Positions 5,736-6,683 of a DNA stretch of 6,683 bases are shown one piece after another (the stretch's first letter is position 1; the number at the start of each line of letters is the position of its first letter). The position numbers were made by a program, and so were the translations under genes. The notes beneath the pieces were generated by a model. That model saw nothing but the letters and a program-made list of their open reading frames with translations. It was not told the origin of the DNA and ran no database searches. The DNA comes from Pseudomonadota bacterium. Lineage in GTDB: Bacteria; Pseudomonadota; Alphaproteobacteria; Micropepsales; Micropepsaceae. The stretch is taken from assembly GCA_021817355.1 (NCBI GenBank), contig JAKAVI010000040.1, forward strand, positions 1 to 6,683, given 5' to 3'.

Positions 5736-6683
5736 TCAAGGGTGCCGCAGGTGTAGTTGCCACGCCAGGAAGGAAAGTTCGTGGGCCATTTGGGCCACCT
5801 GCGCTCGAACGGGCTGGGCTCCAGAATGTCCTGATTTCGAATCAAAGAGGAGCAGGACTGGTTTCCCGGATGCGGACGCGTGCTGCAGCGCAGCCGTCAT
5901 CTTGAGCGAATGAGCCGGACTTACCCCCGTGTCATCGGCGCCGGTGACAAGCAGCACCGCCGGATAGGCCACACCCTTGTGCACGTGCTCATAGGGCGAA
6001 TAAGCGAGAAGCGCCTTGAACTGGGCCCTGTTTCTGACAGAGCCATATTCGCCGGCCCACCAGCGCGCAATGCCGGACTTTTCATAGCGCAGCATGTCGG
6101 CCAGCGCGTAGCGGGCGATCGCCGCACCGAAGAGTTTTGGGTGCTGTACAAGCGAGACGAGCACAAGCAACCCACCATTGCTCATACCCTGAATCGCAAG
6201 ACGGCCCGGCACCGTGTAGTGTTTGGTTAGGAGGAAACGTGCCGCTGCGGCAAAGTCATCAAAGCTGTTCTGCTTGTTGAGAAGGTCTCCGGCAACATGC
6301 CAGGCCTCACCAAATTCATCACCGCCCCGAATATTGGCGAGAGCATAGATCCCGCCGTTCTTCACCCAGATCGCTTCCTCAGGTGAGAAAGCAGGGGTCT
6401 GCGCCCAGGCAAACCCTCCATACCCATAAAGCAGTACTGGGTTATCGCTGTTCTTTTGGATCCGACCGCGGTGAACCAGAAACATGGGCACCCGCGTGCC
6501 GTCCTTGGACCGATACCAGGCCTTCTCGGTGACCACGCTGGCAAGCCAATTGGGCAGCTTTGATCCAGAGATCACCTGCTGGGTGCCGCTTTTGACCGCG
6601 TAGCACCAAAACGTCTTCGGCGAGGCAAAAGAGGTATAGCTGAAGGTCAGCAGAGGCGATGTCCAGCCACCTTCAAGATCGCC
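5736..6683 (-). CDS. prolyl oligopeptidase-family serine peptidase (S9), C-terminal part
   Basis: Cleaves short peptides after proline in its family; cellular location cannot be judged because the N-terminus is outside the window. The frame is open to the right edge, giving 315 visible residues; the GTG at 6575 is an internal codon, not the start. The alpha/beta-hydrolase domain shows the family landmarks in order: YRSKDGTRVPMFLVHRG, LLYGYGGFAWAQTPAFS, ANIRGGDEFGEAWH, nucleophile Ser168 in GMSNGG (codon 6182-6180), Asp250 in GADDTGVSPAHS (codon 5936-5934) and His286 in SKSGHSG (codon 5828-5826). So the triad is complete. In porcine prolyl oligopeptidase the Asp is followed by Asp-Arg, where Arg643 lines the active site; here Thr replaces that Arg. 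The beta-propeller, about 400 residues in the family, would lie upstream. It is separated from ssb by about 420 bp and is probably a separate transcription unit. Confidence 0.95.
   Translation of the reverse strand, partial: GDLEGGWTSPLLTFSYTSFASPKTFWCYAVKSGTQQVISGSKLPNWLASVVTEKAWYRSKDGTRVPMFLVHRGRIQKNSDNPVLLYGYGGFAWAQTPAFSPEEAIWVKNGGIYALANIRGGDEFGEAWHVAGDLLNKQNSFDDFAAAARFLLTKHYTVPGRLAIQGMSNGGLLVLVSLVQHPKLFGAAIARYALADMLRYEKSGIARWWAGEYGSVRNRAQFKALLAYSPYEHVHKGVAYPAVLLVTGADDTGVSPAHSLKMTAALQHASASGKPVLLLFDSKSGHSGAQPVRAQVAQMAHELSFLAWQLHLRHP

Noticed and set aside
5431..5845. Several 90-110 codon minus-strand frames in the gap before ssb
   Set aside because: They overlap each other in different frames, partly overlap the prolyl oligopeptidase end, and show no domain, signal or good start.

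Overview
The window looks like chromosomal core DNA of a GC-rich alphaproteobacterium. I infer this from the high-GC codon use, from a GyrA with an alphaproteobacterial-type acidic insertion in its C-terminal domain, and from the ssb / gyrA / coaD / cyclophilin order, which I recall as common in that class. I cannot name the genus. Every supported gene is on the minus strand, so transcription runs from right to left.

Right part (about 5736-6683): the C-terminal catalytic half of a prolyl oligopeptidase-family serine peptidase (S9), with Ser-Asp-His all present. Its 5' part lies beyond the right edge. It is followed by a roughly 0.4-kb gap (5317-5735) without a convincing gene. The gap holds a cluster of short inverted repeats, one of them next to a T run that could be a weak terminator, and a 10-bp palindrome 64 bp upstream of ssb.

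Central and left part (5316 down to 339): a tight co-directional block of ssb, a trypsin-like putative lipoprotein peptidase, gyrA, coaD and a cytosolic-type cyclophilin. Gaps are 4 nt, an overlap of 38 nt (or a gap of 22 nt with an alternative gyrA start), 14 nt and 0 nt, which suggests one operon with translational coupling. It combines DNA maintenance (SSB, gyrase A), coenzyme A synthesis (CoaD) and protein folding (PPIase). The lipoprotein peptidase is the unexpected member. Left of the cyclophilin, after 85 nt, a further minus-strand gene begins with a good ribosome binding site and a lipoprotein signal peptide, and runs off the left edge.

I see no mobile element, CRISPR array, tRNA or rRNA, and no obviously new multi-gene system. 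The items most worth a second look are the small lipoprotein protease between ssb and gyrA, the variant GyrA-box and quinolone-region residues in GyrA, the unidentified lipoprotein at the left edge, and the structured gap upstream of ssb.
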